Assembly (NCBI GenBank): GCA_900545815.1
Contig: URAM01000001.1
Location: forward strand, 62,001 to 126,000
From: an uncultured Eubacteriales bacterium
GTDB lineage: Bacteria > Bacillota > Clostridia > Oscillospirales > Oscillospiraceae
Direction: 5' to 3'
DNA length: 64,000 nucleotides
Made by a program: the position numbers and the translations under genes. Position 1 is the first letter of the stretch, and every line of letters begins with the position of its first letter. This document shows, piece by piece, positions 1 through 7,368 of this stretch. The notes beneath the pieces were generated by a model. The model did not search any database. It saw nothing but the letters and a program-made list of their open reading frames with translations, and was not told where the DNA came from.

Positions 1-206
1 TCATCCACATACTGCCGCTGCAAGTAGGTGGGGTTGTAGAGGATGTTCACCCCATCGGTGGCGATGGTGGCGGTGTTTAGATTCATCTGATACCCCAGTC
101 CGCTCAGCGCCAGGTCAAAGAAGCGCATGGATAGGTACAGTTCGTTTCGGGAGGCGGCTAAAATGGCGTTGCCAATGCGGGTCAGCCGTTCTTTGTTCTC
201 ATGCAC
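1..206 (-). CDS. VWA-like putative metallopeptidase (DUF2201-type), N-terminal part only
   Basis: The first 68 codons of a gene that runs off the left edge of the window. The GTG at 206-204 is preferred because a GGGAGGG ribosome-binding site lies about 9 bases upstream; the nearby ATG at 203 leads quickly to a stop. The visible peptide begins VHENKERLTRIGNAILAASR and includes NTATIATDGVNILYNPTYL. This resembles the N-terminal peptidase-like domain of DUF2201 proteins, which normally carry a C-terminal VWA-like domain and sit beside a MoxR-type AAA ATPase. Neither of those can be seen here. It starts 18 bases after the stop of the upstream LRR gene, so the two are probably cotranscribed. The family call rests on recognition of a short fragment. 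Confidence 0.65.
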   Translation of the reverse strand, partial: MHENKERLTRIGNAILAASRNELYLSMRFFDLALSGLGYQMNLNTATIATDGVNILYNPTYLQRQYVD

Positions 207-223
207 AGTTGTGTTCCCTCCCT

Positions 224-1390
224 TTATAGGTCAAAGGATTTGTCTGCCCAGCTGATGGACGCTTTGGGCTGGGTCATGGCCAAGATGCGGCTGGTGAACC
301 GAGGGTGATCCAGCCGCTGGGCGCAAGTGAGCAGGGTGTCCAGCTGGTCGGCGGACAGGTCGCCCTGCTCCAACAGAAATTCCAGCTCCGCCTCGTTGTC
401 CCCCTGGATCAGCGTTGGCGCTAGGGCGTCCAGATGCTCCCGAATGTACGCCCAGTACCCCTCCCGCACCGGCGCACGCAGGTCGGTGTCGTCCATGAGC
501 CGGAACAACGCCAGCTGGGTCACCGTCTCCGGAGATTCCTCCAATTTCGCCACACGAAAGAGCTGGTCGTACAAGTCCAGGTCGATGCCGTTGCCGCCGA
601 TACACTCTCGGTAGCGTCCGCCGGAACCGTAGGTGATGGTGCGGAACTGGCGGGGCATAACGATGTCCTCGAACTCATAGGCGTATTCGGGAAAGAGCAG
701 TCGGGTGGCATGATCGTCCTGGTAGACGGTGACAATGAGCTTCTGATACAGGTCGCTGACCAGCAGGCTGGCGTTCAGCCCTGCCGGAAAGGACAGCCGT
801 TCCAATCGGGCGCAGTTCATGAGCACGCCGCTGCCAATCTCGGTCACCGTCCGAGGCAATGCCAATGATTTCAGCTGGGTGCAGTTGTAAAAGCACTGGC
901 TGCCCACGCTTGTCACGCCGTCTGGGATGGTCAGTTCGGTCAAGCTCCGGCAGTCGGCGAAGGCGTAGGCGGGCAGTTCGGTCAAGTTGGGGGACAGGTC
1001 TAACCGCTCCAAGTTCCGGCAGCGCTGAAAGACCCGTTCGCCCAATTCCTGCACTGTTTCCGGCAGCGCCAAACGCTTCAAAGCCGTACAATCTGCCAGA
1101 GATTTCTTCTGTAAAGCGATAATGCTTGACGGCAGGATCAGGCGTTGCAGCGTGTCGTTTTGCAGCGTTTCCATCGGCGGCTCCGCCTGAAAAAACTGGA
1201 TCCCATCCACTGGCTCCAGCAGCTCCGAGGGCTGACAGAAGCACTGAGCGCCTAGCGAAGTGACCGGTGCGCCGCCAATGGCGGCGGGCAGGGTGAGTTG
1301 TTCCTCTGTGCCTACGCAGCGGGTAATGGTCGCCTGGGGGGGAGCGTCCGGTGTGGTGGGAGTGATGGTATAATAAATGCGCCAGCCCAT
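224..1390 (-). CDS. Leucine-rich repeat protein (BspA/LRR_5 type), 388 aa
   Basis: Repeats with the LRR_5 pattern, such as LERLDLSPNLTELPAYAFAD, LTELTIPDGVTSVGSQCFYN and LKSLALPRTVTEIGSGVLMN, fill roughly residues 75-200. The N-terminal 70 residues resemble a degenerate first repeat, and the C-terminal third (about 240-388) is helical without repeats. No signal peptide or membrane segment is visible, so it is probably cytoplasmic, unlike secreted BspA proteins. AGGAGG lies about 8 bases before the ATG. It precedes the VWA-like gene by 18 bases. In Clostridia such LRR proteins often accompany MoxR/VWA-like modules, but their role is unknown; a protein-binding scaffold is the plausible inference. 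Confidence 0.8.
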   Translation of the reverse strand: MGWRIYYTITPTTPDAPPQATITRCVGTEEQLTLPAAIGGAPVTSLGAQCFCQPSELLEPVDGIQFFQAEPPMETLQNDTLQRLILPSSIIALQKKSLADCTALKRLALPETVQELGERVFQRCRNLERLDLSPNLTELPAYAFADCRSLTELTIPDGVTSVGSQCFYNCTQLKSLALPRTVTEIGSGVLMNCARLERLSFPAGLNASLLVSDLYQKLIVTVYQDDHATRLLFPEYAYEFEDIVMPRQFRTITYGSGGRYRECIGGNGIDLDLYDQLFRVAKLEESPETVTQLALFRLMDDTDLRAPVREGYWAYIREHLDALAPTLIQGDNEAELEFLLEQGDLSADQLDTLLTCAQRLDHPRFTSRILAMTQPKASISWADKSFDL

Positions 1391-1424
1391 AGGTTACGCC
1401 TCCTGAATGTCATATGTATCCTAC

Positions 1425-1454
1425 ATTATAATCCAATCCCACCCCCATACGCAA
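1425..1454 (-). promoter_or_regulatory. Candidate sigma-A promoter for the LRR/VWA operon
   Basis: On the minus strand a perfect TATAAT (1430-1425) follows TTGCGT (1454-1449) with an 18-base spacer. It is 35 bases upstream of the LRR start codon. Confidence 0.5.
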
Positions 1455-1525
1455 CGGGTTGCGGGAAAATCTGACGCATAGTCCGGGGGTTGTGGGGCAT
1501 AGACTGGCGCAAAGGGGGGATGTGT

Positions 1526-1789
1526 ATGCTGGTTTCACTGGAAGACCTGCGGGAAAAGGAAGTGATCTCCATCACCGATGGCAGCCGCTACGGCTACATA
1601 GGCGATGTGACCTTCGATATTGCAGATGGAAAAGTGCGGGAGCTTGTGGTGCCGGGACGGCGGCGGTTCTTGGGGCTGTTCGGGCCACGGGAAAACCTGG
1701 TGTTCCCGTGGAATCAGGTACACCGGTTCGGCCAGGAGACGGTGCTCATCGAGGGCACGCCGAAGTCGCTGAGGGAGGGGGAAAAATAG
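1526..1789 (+). CDS. YlmC/YmxH-family PRC-barrel sporulation protein, 87 aa
   Basis: A small PRC-barrel protein with the typical order MLVSLEDLREKEVISITDG, then YGYIGDVTFDIADGKV, VPGRRRFLGLFG and a closing IEGTPKSL. Members are conserved in endospore formers and annotated as YlmC/YmxH sporulation proteins; the biochemical role is not established. The second of two close ATGs (1526) is chosen because GGGGGG at 1514-1519 abuts the first one (1520) but is ideally spaced for the second. A GCATAGT...CATAGACT arrangement upstream resembles a sigma-E promoter only loosely. The gene stands alone between an operon reading away and guaB reading towards it. Confidence 0.85.
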   Translation: MLVSLEDLREKEVISITDGSRYGYIGDVTFDIADGKVRELVVPGRRRFLGLFGPRENLVFPWNQVHRFGQETVLIEGTPKSLREGEK

Positions 1790-1889
1790 AAACATAACTA
1801 GATATGATTCGAATAAACCGTCTGTCATGTAAAATTACTTTACAGGGCATAAGGGGCGTTTCCCAGGAAATCGAACCATCCGAATACGC

Positions 1890-1925
1890 AGAAAAGCACC
1901 CCAGCTGAGTTGAGCAGGGGTGCTT
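1890..1925 (-). terminator. Rho-independent terminator of guaB
   Basis: An inverted repeat, AAGCACCCC (1894-1902) with GGGGTGCTT (1917-1925). On the minus strand it is followed by a short T-run. It lies 19 bases past the guaB stop. Confidence 0.85.
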
Positions 1926-1943
1926 GCATTTTGCCGAAATTCT

Positions 1944-3422
1944 TTACTTGTTGCCTGCGATGGTGTAGTTGGGAGCTTCCTTGGTGATATAAATATCGTG
2001 AGGATGGCTCTCGCGGAGACCAGCGGAGGTGATGCGGACGAACTGGGAGCGTTCCTGTAGATCGGGAATGGTGGCGCAGCCGCAGTAGCCCATACCGGCG
2101 CGGAGACCGCCCATGAGCTGGAACACCGTCTCGGACAGGGTTCCCTTGTAAGGCACACGGCCTTCGACCCCTTCGGGCACCAGCTTCTTCTTGCCGGTCT
2201 GGAAGTAACGATCCTTGGAGCCGCTGTTCATGGCAGCCAGACTGCCCATGCCACGGTAGACCTTGAACTGACGACCCTGGTAGATTTCCATATCGCCAGG
2301 GCTTTCCTCACAGCCAGCCAGCAGAGAGCCCAGCATGACTACGTTGCCGCCGGCGGAGATGGCCTTAGCGATGTCGCCAGAGTACTGGATGCCGCCGTCA
2401 GCGATGACGGGGATGCCGTACTTGGCAGCCATGCAGGCGGCGTCATATACAGCGGTGATCTGGGGCACGCCGATACCGGCAACCACACGGGTGGTGCAGA
2501 TGGAGCCGGGGCCGATGCCTACCTTCACGCAGTCGGCGCCTGCCTGGATAAGGGCTTCGGTTGCTTCCGCAGTGGCCACGTTGCCGGCGATGAGCTGCAC
2601 ATCAGGATAGAGCGCCTTGATGCGGCTGACGGCCTGGATGATGCCCTGGGCATGACCGTGAGCGGAGTCCAGACAGAGGACGTCTGCGCCCACTTCCACC
2701 AGAGCGGCTACGCGATCGAGCAGGTCGGCGGTGACGCCAATGGCAGCGCCGCAGAGCAGACGACCGCCTTCGTCACGGGCAGCGTTGGGGTAAGCCACGG
2801 CCTTTTCGATGTCCTTGATGGTGATGAGTCCCTTCAGGTGCATCTCGTCATCCACGATGGGCAGCTTTTCCACCTTGCGGTGGCGCAGGATCTCCTTGGC
2901 TTCTTCCAGGGTGGTGCCTTCTTTGGCGGTGACCAGGTTTTCCTTGGTCATCACATCGTCAATGAGCCGATCCATATCGGTCTCGAACTTCAGGTCACGG
3001 TTGGTGATGATGCCGATGAGCTTGCCCTTGTCGCAGATGGGCACGCCGGAGATGTGATATTTAGCCATGAGGGCGTTGGCCTCGCCCAGGGTGTGGCCGG
3101 GAGCCAGCCAGAAGGGGTTGGTGATGACGCCGTTTTCAGAGCGCTTGACCATGTCCACCTGCTCTGCCTGGGCGGCGATGGACATATTCTTATGAATGAT
3201 GCCGATGCCGCCTTCTCTGGCAATGGCGATGGCCATGCGATACTCGGTAACGGTGTCCATTGCGGCGGACATCACCGGAATATTCAGCTGGATTTTCTTG
3301 GTCAGCTGAGTGTGCAGATCAATATCCACCGGATGGATCTTGCTTTCTGCCGGAATCAGCAGAACGTCATCAAAAGTGAGCCCCTCTTTTAGGAACTTTG
3401 CGGAAGCATCCAAATTAACCAT
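1944..3422 (-). CDS. guaB: Inosine-5'-monophosphate dehydrogenase
   Basis: Catalyses NAD-dependent oxidation of IMP to XMP, the committed step of GMP synthesis. The 492 residues are full length. FDDVLLIPAES near the N-terminus is followed by a tandem CBS (Bateman) pair at about residues 95-205. The catalytic loop GPGSICTTR places the active-site cysteine at about 309, and the flap follows around KVYRGMGS. AAGGAA lies 8 bases before the ATG. The gene is 73 bases downstream of the zinc-ribbon gene on the same strand and may be cotranscribed with it. It ends at a strong terminator. No purine riboswitch is visible in the short leader. Confidence 0.97.
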   Translation of the reverse strand: MVNLDASAKFLKEGLTFDDVLLIPAESKIHPVDIDLHTQLTKKIQLNIPVMSAAMDTVTEYRMAIAIAREGGIGIIHKNMSIAAQAEQVDMVKRSENGVITNPFWLAPGHTLGEANALMAKYHISGVPICDKGKLIGIITNRDLKFETDMDRLIDDVMTKENLVTAKEGTTLEEAKEILRHRKVEKLPIVDDEMHLKGLITIKDIEKAVAYPNAARDEGGRLLCGAAIGVTADLLDRVAALVEVGADVLCLDSAHGHAQGIIQAVSRIKALYPDVQLIAGNVATAEATEALIQAGADCVKVGIGPGSICTTRVVAGIGVPQITAVYDAACMAAKYGIPVIADGGIQYSGDIAKAISAGGNVVMLGSLLAGCEESPGDMEIYQGRQFKVYRGMGSLAAMNSGSKDRYFQTGKKKLVPEGVEGRVPYKGTLSETVFQLMGGLRAGMGYCGCATIPDLQERSQFVRITSAGLRESHPHDIYITKEAPNYTIAGNK

Positions 3423-3495
3423 TTCGACATTCCTTTCTTTCGTTTCAAGATTTTGTATAGGTTCAGGCTGAACTTGGTTTTCTAATAGTATAATG

Positions 3496-4137
3496 TTACG
3501 CCGGACTGCTCCGGATGGTCAGCTTGGGGTGACAGCACAGCTCGTTCAGGTCATCCATGGTGCCAGCATTGATACGCATGGCGCTGCCGCACTGGGCGCA
3601 GATGAGCTCCACTGACGCATAGTGGACTTCCAGCCGCCACTGATGGCTGCCGCATTCACAGGAGATGCCGTCCCGCTGGGCGATGTCCTTCAGCTCCGCC
3701 AGCACTTCTTCCATGACCAGGTTGTTGAGGAAGGTATCCGGTTCCTCTGACTGCTTGTCCTTTGACTGCTTGTCCTTCTCCTGCGCCAGGTGATCCGTGG
3801 CCTTCTCCAGTCGCTCCATGGCAGCGAACACCGCTCCTTCCTCGCCTACATAGCAGCAGTCCATGCCGGTGCTCTGACAGGAAAAAGCAAGTGCCTTGCG
3901 TGACAGGAAGGCTTCCGCAGGGCACGTGACAGTATGCCGGTCTCCGCAGGCCACGCAGGGGGCCGTGATGCGAAAACGGTCCAGCAAATACTCGATATTC
4001 AGACTGGACTTTCCACAAGGGCAGGGGATCTCACAGGAAGCAGACGCAGTCAGCTGGAAGGTGGAGCGGGCAGCGATGACGCTGTTGCGGCAGTGCGGGC
4101 AAATATAGCCGATGGTACGAGAGGTAATATCCGCCAT
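3496..4137 (-). CDS. Conserved hypothetical zinc-ribbon (CxxC-rich) protein, 213 aa
   Basis: Function not recognised. Four cysteine pairs are visible: CPHC near residue 14, CPCG near 39, a CVAC motif near 61, and CECG plus CAQC near the C-terminus. This suggests two or three structural zinc ribbons. The middle (about 115-150) is charged and predicted helical and holds a perfect five-residue duplication, KDKQS twice. No signal peptide or membrane segment is seen. GAGGAG precedes the ATG, and a good promoter lies upstream. Adjacency to guaB could reflect only shared transcription. It may be a nucleic-acid or protein-interaction factor, but that is a guess from the zinc ribbons. Confidence 0.75.
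   Translation of the reverse strand: MADITSRTIGYICPHCRNSVIAARSTFQLTASASCEIPCPCGKSSLNIEYLLDRFRITAPCVACGDRHTVTCPAEAFLSRKALAFSCQSTGMDCCYVGEEGAVFAAMERLEKATDHLAQEKDKQSKDKQSEEPDTFLNNLVMEEVLAELKDIAQRDGISCECGSHQWRLEVHYASVELICAQCGSAMRINAGTMDDLNELCCHPKLTIRSSPA
3748..3777 (-). repeat. 15-bp perfect tandem duplication within the zinc-ribbon gene
   Basis: The + strand unit TGACTGCTTGTCCTT occurs twice back to back (3748-3762 and 3763-3777). It stays in frame and encodes the duplicated KDKQS peptide. Confidence 0.9.
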
Positions 4138-4177
4138 AATTTGATCGCTCCTCTTAAATCAAGAAATTATTTTATCT

Positions 4178-4206
4178 ATTATATCATCCCACCTACTGCA
4201 AAGCAA
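4178..4206 (-). promoter_or_regulatory. Sigma-A promoter for the zinc-ribbon gene and probably guaB
   Basis: On the minus strand TTGCTT (4206-4201), a 17-base spacer and a perfect TATAAT (4183-4178). It lies 41 bases upstream of the start codon. Confidence 0.7.
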
Positions 4207-4333
4207 TGGCACACTCTGACAAAGCGGTGACAAAAAACCAGCCCCTGCCAGGCCAGTATCCACAAAAAGTCACCGTATAAAATTCCCCTCACCACGGCAG
4301 ACTAGAGACAACTGAGAAGAGGAAGGGGATCGT

Positions 4334-5350
4334 ATGGCAAGTAAGAAAATCGGAAAACAGACCTTCGCCCTGTGCAACCCGCCCTCCATCGCCGGCCACG
4401 CCAATGTGGTAGGCCCTAAGGAGGGGGACGGGCCGTTGAAGGACAGCTTTGACGTGATCTCCCCCGATGCCTCCTTTGGGGAGCGGAGCTGGGAGAAAGC
4501 GGAGGTGGAGATGCAGAAACGGGCGCTGGCGGCGGCCTTGGAGAAGGCCAAGCAGACCACATCGGTGCTGGATTTCCTCTTTGCCGGGGATCTGCTCAAC
4601 CAGTGCATCAGCGCCGGCTACGCCGCCCGCAGTGCTGGCGTACCCTTCTTTGGGCTGTACGGTGCCTGTTCCACCATGGCGGAGTCCTTGGGACTGGCGG
4701 CAATGCTGCTGGATGGGGGATTCGGCGAGTGGGGAGCGGCGGTGACGTCTTCCCACTTCTGTTCGGCGGAGCGTCAATACCGCACGCCATTAGAGTACGG
4801 CGGTCAGCGCACCCCCACTTCCCAGTGGACGGCCACAGCGGCGGGGGCGGTGGTGCTGGCCAAGAACGGGGACGGCCCTTATATCACTCATGTGACCCCA
4901 GGGCGCATCCAGGACAAGGGGATCAAGGACGCCAACAACATGGGCGCCGCCATGGCATGGGCGGCCTATGACACCATCTCCCAGCACTTTCAAGATACCA
5001 ACCGTTCCTCCTCCTTCTATGACCTGATCGTTACCGGCGACCTGGGAAAACTGGGCATGGAGATCGTCATCGACCTGTTCGCCGCCGACGGCATTGAGCT
5101 GCGGGGGAACTACAGTGACTGCGGCGTGATGCTCTTTGACCTGGAGGGACAGGACGTTCACTGCGGGGCGTCCGGCTGTGGCTGTGCCGCCTCGGTGCTC
5201 ACCGGATACCTGCTCAATGGGATGCGGGCGGGGAAGTGGCGCAATCTGCTTTTCTGCGCCACCGGCGCCCTGCACTCGCCCACGTCCTTGGGGCAGGGGG
5301 AGTCCATCCCTGGCATCTGCCACGCCGTGGCCATCTCTACGGGAAAATAG
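4334..5350 (+). CDS. spoVAD: Stage V sporulation protein AD
   Basis: A thiolase-like-fold protein of the SpoVA machinery that moves dipicolinic acid into the forespore during sporulation and out during germination. The 338 residues match the family length, starting MASKKIGKQTFALCNPPSIA; SHFCSAERQYRTPLEYG and GDLGKLGMEI are characteristic. It is followed after 9 bases by spoVAE. spoVAC, usually directly upstream, is absent from this site, so the operon is split or reduced. Expression would be expected from a forespore (sigma-G) promoter, but I could not identify a convincing one in the 196-base upstream gap. A GAGGAAGGGG ribosome-binding site precedes the ATG. Confidence 0.95.
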   Translation: MASKKIGKQTFALCNPPSIAGHANVVGPKEGDGPLKDSFDVISPDASFGERSWEKAEVEMQKRALAAALEKAKQTTSVLDFLFAGDLLNQCISAGYAARSAGVPFFGLYGACSTMAESLGLAAMLLDGGFGEWGAAVTSSHFCSAERQYRTPLEYGGQRTPTSQWTATAAGAVVLAKNGDGPYITHVTPGRIQDKGIKDANNMGAAMAWAAYDTISQHFQDTNRSSSFYDLIVTGDLGKLGMEIVIDLFAADGIELRGNYSDCGVMLFDLEGQDVHCGASGCGCAASVLTGYLLNGMRAGKWRNLLFCATGALHSPTSLGQGESIPGICHAVAISTGK

Positions 5351-5359
5351 GAGGCTTCT

Positions 5360-5728
5360 ATGGAACTGCTCGCACAATTCATCCGCACCTTTCTGTGCGG
5401 CGGGGTGCTCTGCCTGATCGGACAGATCTTGATCGACAAGACCAGCCTGACCCCCGCTAAGATTTTGACCATGTACGTCATCGCAGGTGTTGTTCTGGGG
5501 GCGATCGGGGTGTATGAGCCCATCGCCCAGTGGGGCGGCTCCGGCGCTGCCGTGCCCCTGACCGGATTTGGGTACAATCTGGCCAAAGGAGTCAAGGAGG
5601 CTGTGGCGGCCAAAGGCTTTTTGGGCGCCATGACCGGTGGCCTCACCGCCGCCGCTGGGGGCATCACGGCCGCCACCTTTTTCGGGTGGCTGATGGCGCT
5701 CCTTTTCAGTCCGAAAGAAAGAAAATGA
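5360..5728 (+). CDS. spoVAE: Stage V sporulation protein AE
   Basis: A small inner-forespore-membrane protein of the SpoVA channel. The 122 residues hold about four hydrophobic segments, beginning FIRTFLCGGVLCLIGQILID, then ILTMYVIAGVVLGAIGVYEP and a C-terminal glycine/alanine-rich pair. The PAKILTMYVIAG stretch and the short length match the SpoVAE (SpoVAEb-type) subunit. TAGGAGGCTTCT precedes the ATG, and a strong terminator follows the stop immediately, so spoVAD-spoVAE is a two-gene unit. Confidence 0.92.
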   Translation: MELLAQFIRTFLCGGVLCLIGQILIDKTSLTPAKILTMYVIAGVVLGAIGVYEPIAQWGGSGAAVPLTGFGYNLAKGVKEAVAAKGFLGAMTGGLTAAAGGITAATFFGWLMALLFSPKERK

Positions 5729-5730
5729 CA

Positions 5731-5779
5731 AAAAATAGCCTATACGCCCTAAAATAAAGGCATATAGGCTATTTTTGTT
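5731..5779 (+). terminator. Terminator of spoVAD-spoVAE
   Basis: An AAAATAGCCTATA arm pairs with a TATAGGCTATTTT arm (with a one-base offset near GCC/GGC), followed by TTTTTGTTT. The A-run on the other side could also make it work for minus-strand transcripts. Confidence 0.88.
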
Positions 5780-5808
5780 TGCATTACAGTGAATTATTTT
5801 AATTGAGC

Positions 5809-5909
5809 AATTAGATTACATATTCATCAATACGCTGTTGCTCTTAGCCATCTTAACAGCATCTTCCTGAGCAAGAGTTTCAATCCTTGATTGCCACTGT
5901 AATCTTCAT
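5809..5909 (-). pseudogene. Possible frameshifted remnant of a small protein gene in an AT-rich gap
   Basis: On the minus strand AAGGAG sits about 11 bases before an ATG (5909). This opens MKITVAIKD and then meets a stop. Shifting frame by one base around 5884 gives a continuous IETLAQEDAVKMAKSNSV ending LMNM-stop near 5815. The bipartite reading looks more protein-like than either frame alone. No family is recognised. It could equally be noncoding sequence that happens to read well. Confidence 0.25.
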
Positions 5910-5965
5910 GATGATTCACTTCTCCTTGCATATCATAATCCAGCTTCATTGTTTATCATCGTATA

Positions 5966-6174
5966 GTGAAGGTTTATCGTAATTCAATAGATAAAAAGAA
6001 CGGTAAAAAACATGATACATCAAGAGCCTTTGATAAGCCTCACATCAGCAGAACTTTGCTGTTTATGCCAAACTTTTTACGCAAAATTACCAATACAATG
6101 ATGATTTGGATTATGAGTTATTAGTGATTGTGTATATTGCAATCACAGAAGAAAAAGTGAAAAAACTTAATCTA
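5966..6174 (+). pseudogene. Possible decayed coding remnant, AT-rich, no family recognised
   Basis: On the + strand a frame from GTG 5966 reads VKVYRNSIDKKNGKKHDTSR. After a switch of frame near 6030-6037 a second reads NFAVYAKLFTQNYQYNDD and then YELLVIVYIAITEEKVKKLN. It runs into the 3' end of yebC without a stop of its own. Codon use is AT-rich and unlike all neighbours. This suggests a foreign gene fragment inactivated by frameshift and truncated at yebC, but no homologue is recognised and chance cannot be excluded. The rest of the 5780-6174 gap shows nothing else I can name. Confidence 0.25.
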
Positions 6175-6909
6175 TTATTCCTGCTCCCAGTTGTGCCAGA
6201 CGTTTTGCACATCGTCGTCCGCTTCCAGCATATCAATCATCTTTTCCATGTTCTTGATATCGCCTTCATCGGTGAGCTTGATGGTGTTCTGGGGCACCAT
6301 AGCCACTTCGGCGGAGGTGAAGGTGTAGCCCTTGGCTTCCAGGGCGTCCACCACTTCGGACAGAGCGTCAGGATCGGTGTAGATGACAAAGACATCGCCT
6401 TCGTTGACCATATCATCTGCCCCAGCTTCCAGAGCGTCCATCATGACGGTATCTTCGTCCAGATCTTCCTCCTCGTTGTCGATGACGATCTGACCCTTGC
6501 GGTCGAAGGACCAGGACACACAGCCGGTCGCACCCAGGTTGCCGTTGTACTTGTCAAACAGATGGCGGATATTGGGGGCGGTGCGGTTGCGGTTATCGGT
6601 CAGCACCTCTACGATGACAGCGACACCGGAGGGGCCGTAGCCTTCGTACTGGAGGTTTTCGTAGCTGTCGCTGTTGCCGGAGGCCAGCGCCTTGTCAATG
6701 GTGCGCTTGATGTTGTCTTTTGGCATATTGACGGCCTTGGCCTTGGTGATGACGGTGGCCAGCTTGGAGTTATTTTTAGGGTCACCGCTGCCGCCGGTCT
6801 TGACGGCGACGATGATCTCACGAGCGATCTTGGTAAAGGCAGCGGAACGCTTGGCATCGGCTGCACCCTTTGTTTTCTGAATATTATGCCACTTGGAATG
6901 TCCGGACAT
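6175..6909 (-). CDS. yebC: YebC/PmpR (TACO1) family regulatory or translation-associated protein
   Basis: The 244 residues start with the signature MSGHSKWHNIQKTKGAADAK, followed by KIAREIIVAVKTGG and NMPKDNIKRTIDKAL, and a C-terminal acidic domain (EEEDLDEDTVMMDALEAGAD). The family is annotated as a transcriptional regulator; bacterial YebC and mitochondrial TACO1 have been linked to translation of proline-rich or difficult stretches. A good TTGCAA/TATAAT promoter lies 70 bases upstream. It is monocistronic, flanked by the tRNA on one side and the AT-rich gap on the other. No clear terminator is seen after the stop. Confidence 0.95.
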   Translation of the reverse strand: MSGHSKWHNIQKTKGAADAKRSAAFTKIAREIIVAVKTGGSGDPKNNSKLATVITKAKAVNMPKDNIKRTIDKALASGNSDSYENLQYEGYGPSGVAVIVEVLTDNRNRTAPNIRHLFDKYNGNLGATGCVSWSFDRKGQIVIDNEEEDLDEDTVMMDALEAGADDMVNEGDVFVIYTDPDALSEVVDALEAKGYTFTSAEVAMVPQNTIKLTDEGDIKNMEKMIDMLEADDDVQNVWHNWEQE

Positions 6910-6978
6910 TGGTACTCATCCCTTCTTATTGTTATCGGTGCGGCACTGCGAAGGGCAGCACCACATTATTCTGTCAAA

Positions 6979-7007
6979 ATTATAGCACACACCCTGTATC
7001 CTTGCAA
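6979..7007 (-). promoter_or_regulatory. Sigma-A promoter of yebC
   Basis: On the minus strand TTGCAA (7007-7002), a 17-base spacer and a perfect TATAAT (6984-6979). Confidence 0.65.
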
Positions 7008-7079
7008 GGTCTCTGTAAAAAACTTCTTTGCATTCTGGCATAACAGGGAGAAAAAGACGAAAAAACGAGAAGATAGCGC

Positions 7080-7108
7080 TTGACTTTTGCTGGTGGGGGA
7101 GATATAAT
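7080..7108 (+). promoter_or_regulatory. Strong sigma-A promoter of tRNA-Val
   Basis: TTGACT (7080-7085), a 17-base spacer and TATAAT (7103-7108). The tRNA begins 13 bases after the -10 box, so the 5' leader is very short. Confidence 0.85.
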
Positions 7109-7121
7109 AAACCTTGCGTTC

Positions 7122-7198
7122 GGACGATTAGCTCAGCTGGCTAGAGCATCCGCTTGACGTGCGGAGGGTCAGCGGTTCAAATCCGTTATCGTCCACCA
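7122..7198 (+). tRNA. tRNA-Val (anticodon GAC), CCA encoded
   Basis: The cloverleaf folds by eye: acceptor GGACGAU/AUCGUCC, D-arm GCUC/GAGC, anticodon stem UCCGC/GCGGA with loop UUGACGU, variable loop GGGUC, and T-arm AGCGG/CCGUU with loop UUCAAAU. The discriminator is A at 7195 and CCA is encoded at 7196-7198. Loop positions 34-36 are GAC, decoding valine codons GUC/GUU. It is a single gene, not part of a cluster. The encoded CCA is also the first three bases of a long perfect palindrome. Confidence 0.96.
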
Positions 7199-7239
7199 GC
7201 AAAAGAGCCACGACCCATGGGTCGTGGCTCTTTTGCTGG
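7196..7239 (+). terminator. 44-bp perfect palindrome at the tRNA 3' end, probable terminator
   Basis: A 22-base arm (7196-7217, starting CCAGCAAAAGAGCC) is followed directly by its exact reverse complement (7218-7239), centred on CCATGG. The right arm contains CTTTT, so a shorter hairpin inside it gives a conventional GC stem with a T-run. That makes it a likely terminator for the tRNA. The full arm includes the tRNA CCA, so terminator and mature 3' end overlap. Confidence 0.75.
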
Positions 7240-7368
7240 GTTCCTGCCCTTTGGGCGCTCACCCTTCGGCGATTGCACTTGCTTGGGGCGAATGAATCGC
7301 CCCTGCGCCAAGGCTTTGCTGCGCAAAGCGCTTGAGACGCCGAACTGTCGAAAAAAGGGTTCGCCCTT
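7240..7368. repeat. Structured non-coding block resembling a repetitive extragenic element
   Basis: No gene is supported in this stretch. Several small hairpins follow one another: GGGGCGA/TCGCCCC (7285-7303) and GCTTTG/CAAAGC (around 7313-7330), with other short inverted pieces such as GCCCTTTGGGC near 7245. Such hairpin clusters recur as extragenic repeats in Oscillospiraceae genomes. Whether this one does cannot be told from the window. Confidence 0.4.

Noticed and set aside
4254..4280. Sigma-G promoter for spoVAD
   Set aside because: AGTATC and CGTATAA are present but spacing and matches are too poor to call.
6106..7083. 325-codon + strand frame antisense to yebC
   Set aside because: Only its first 20 or so residues look coding; the rest is the antisense of yebC. 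The start is treated as part of a possible remnant instead.
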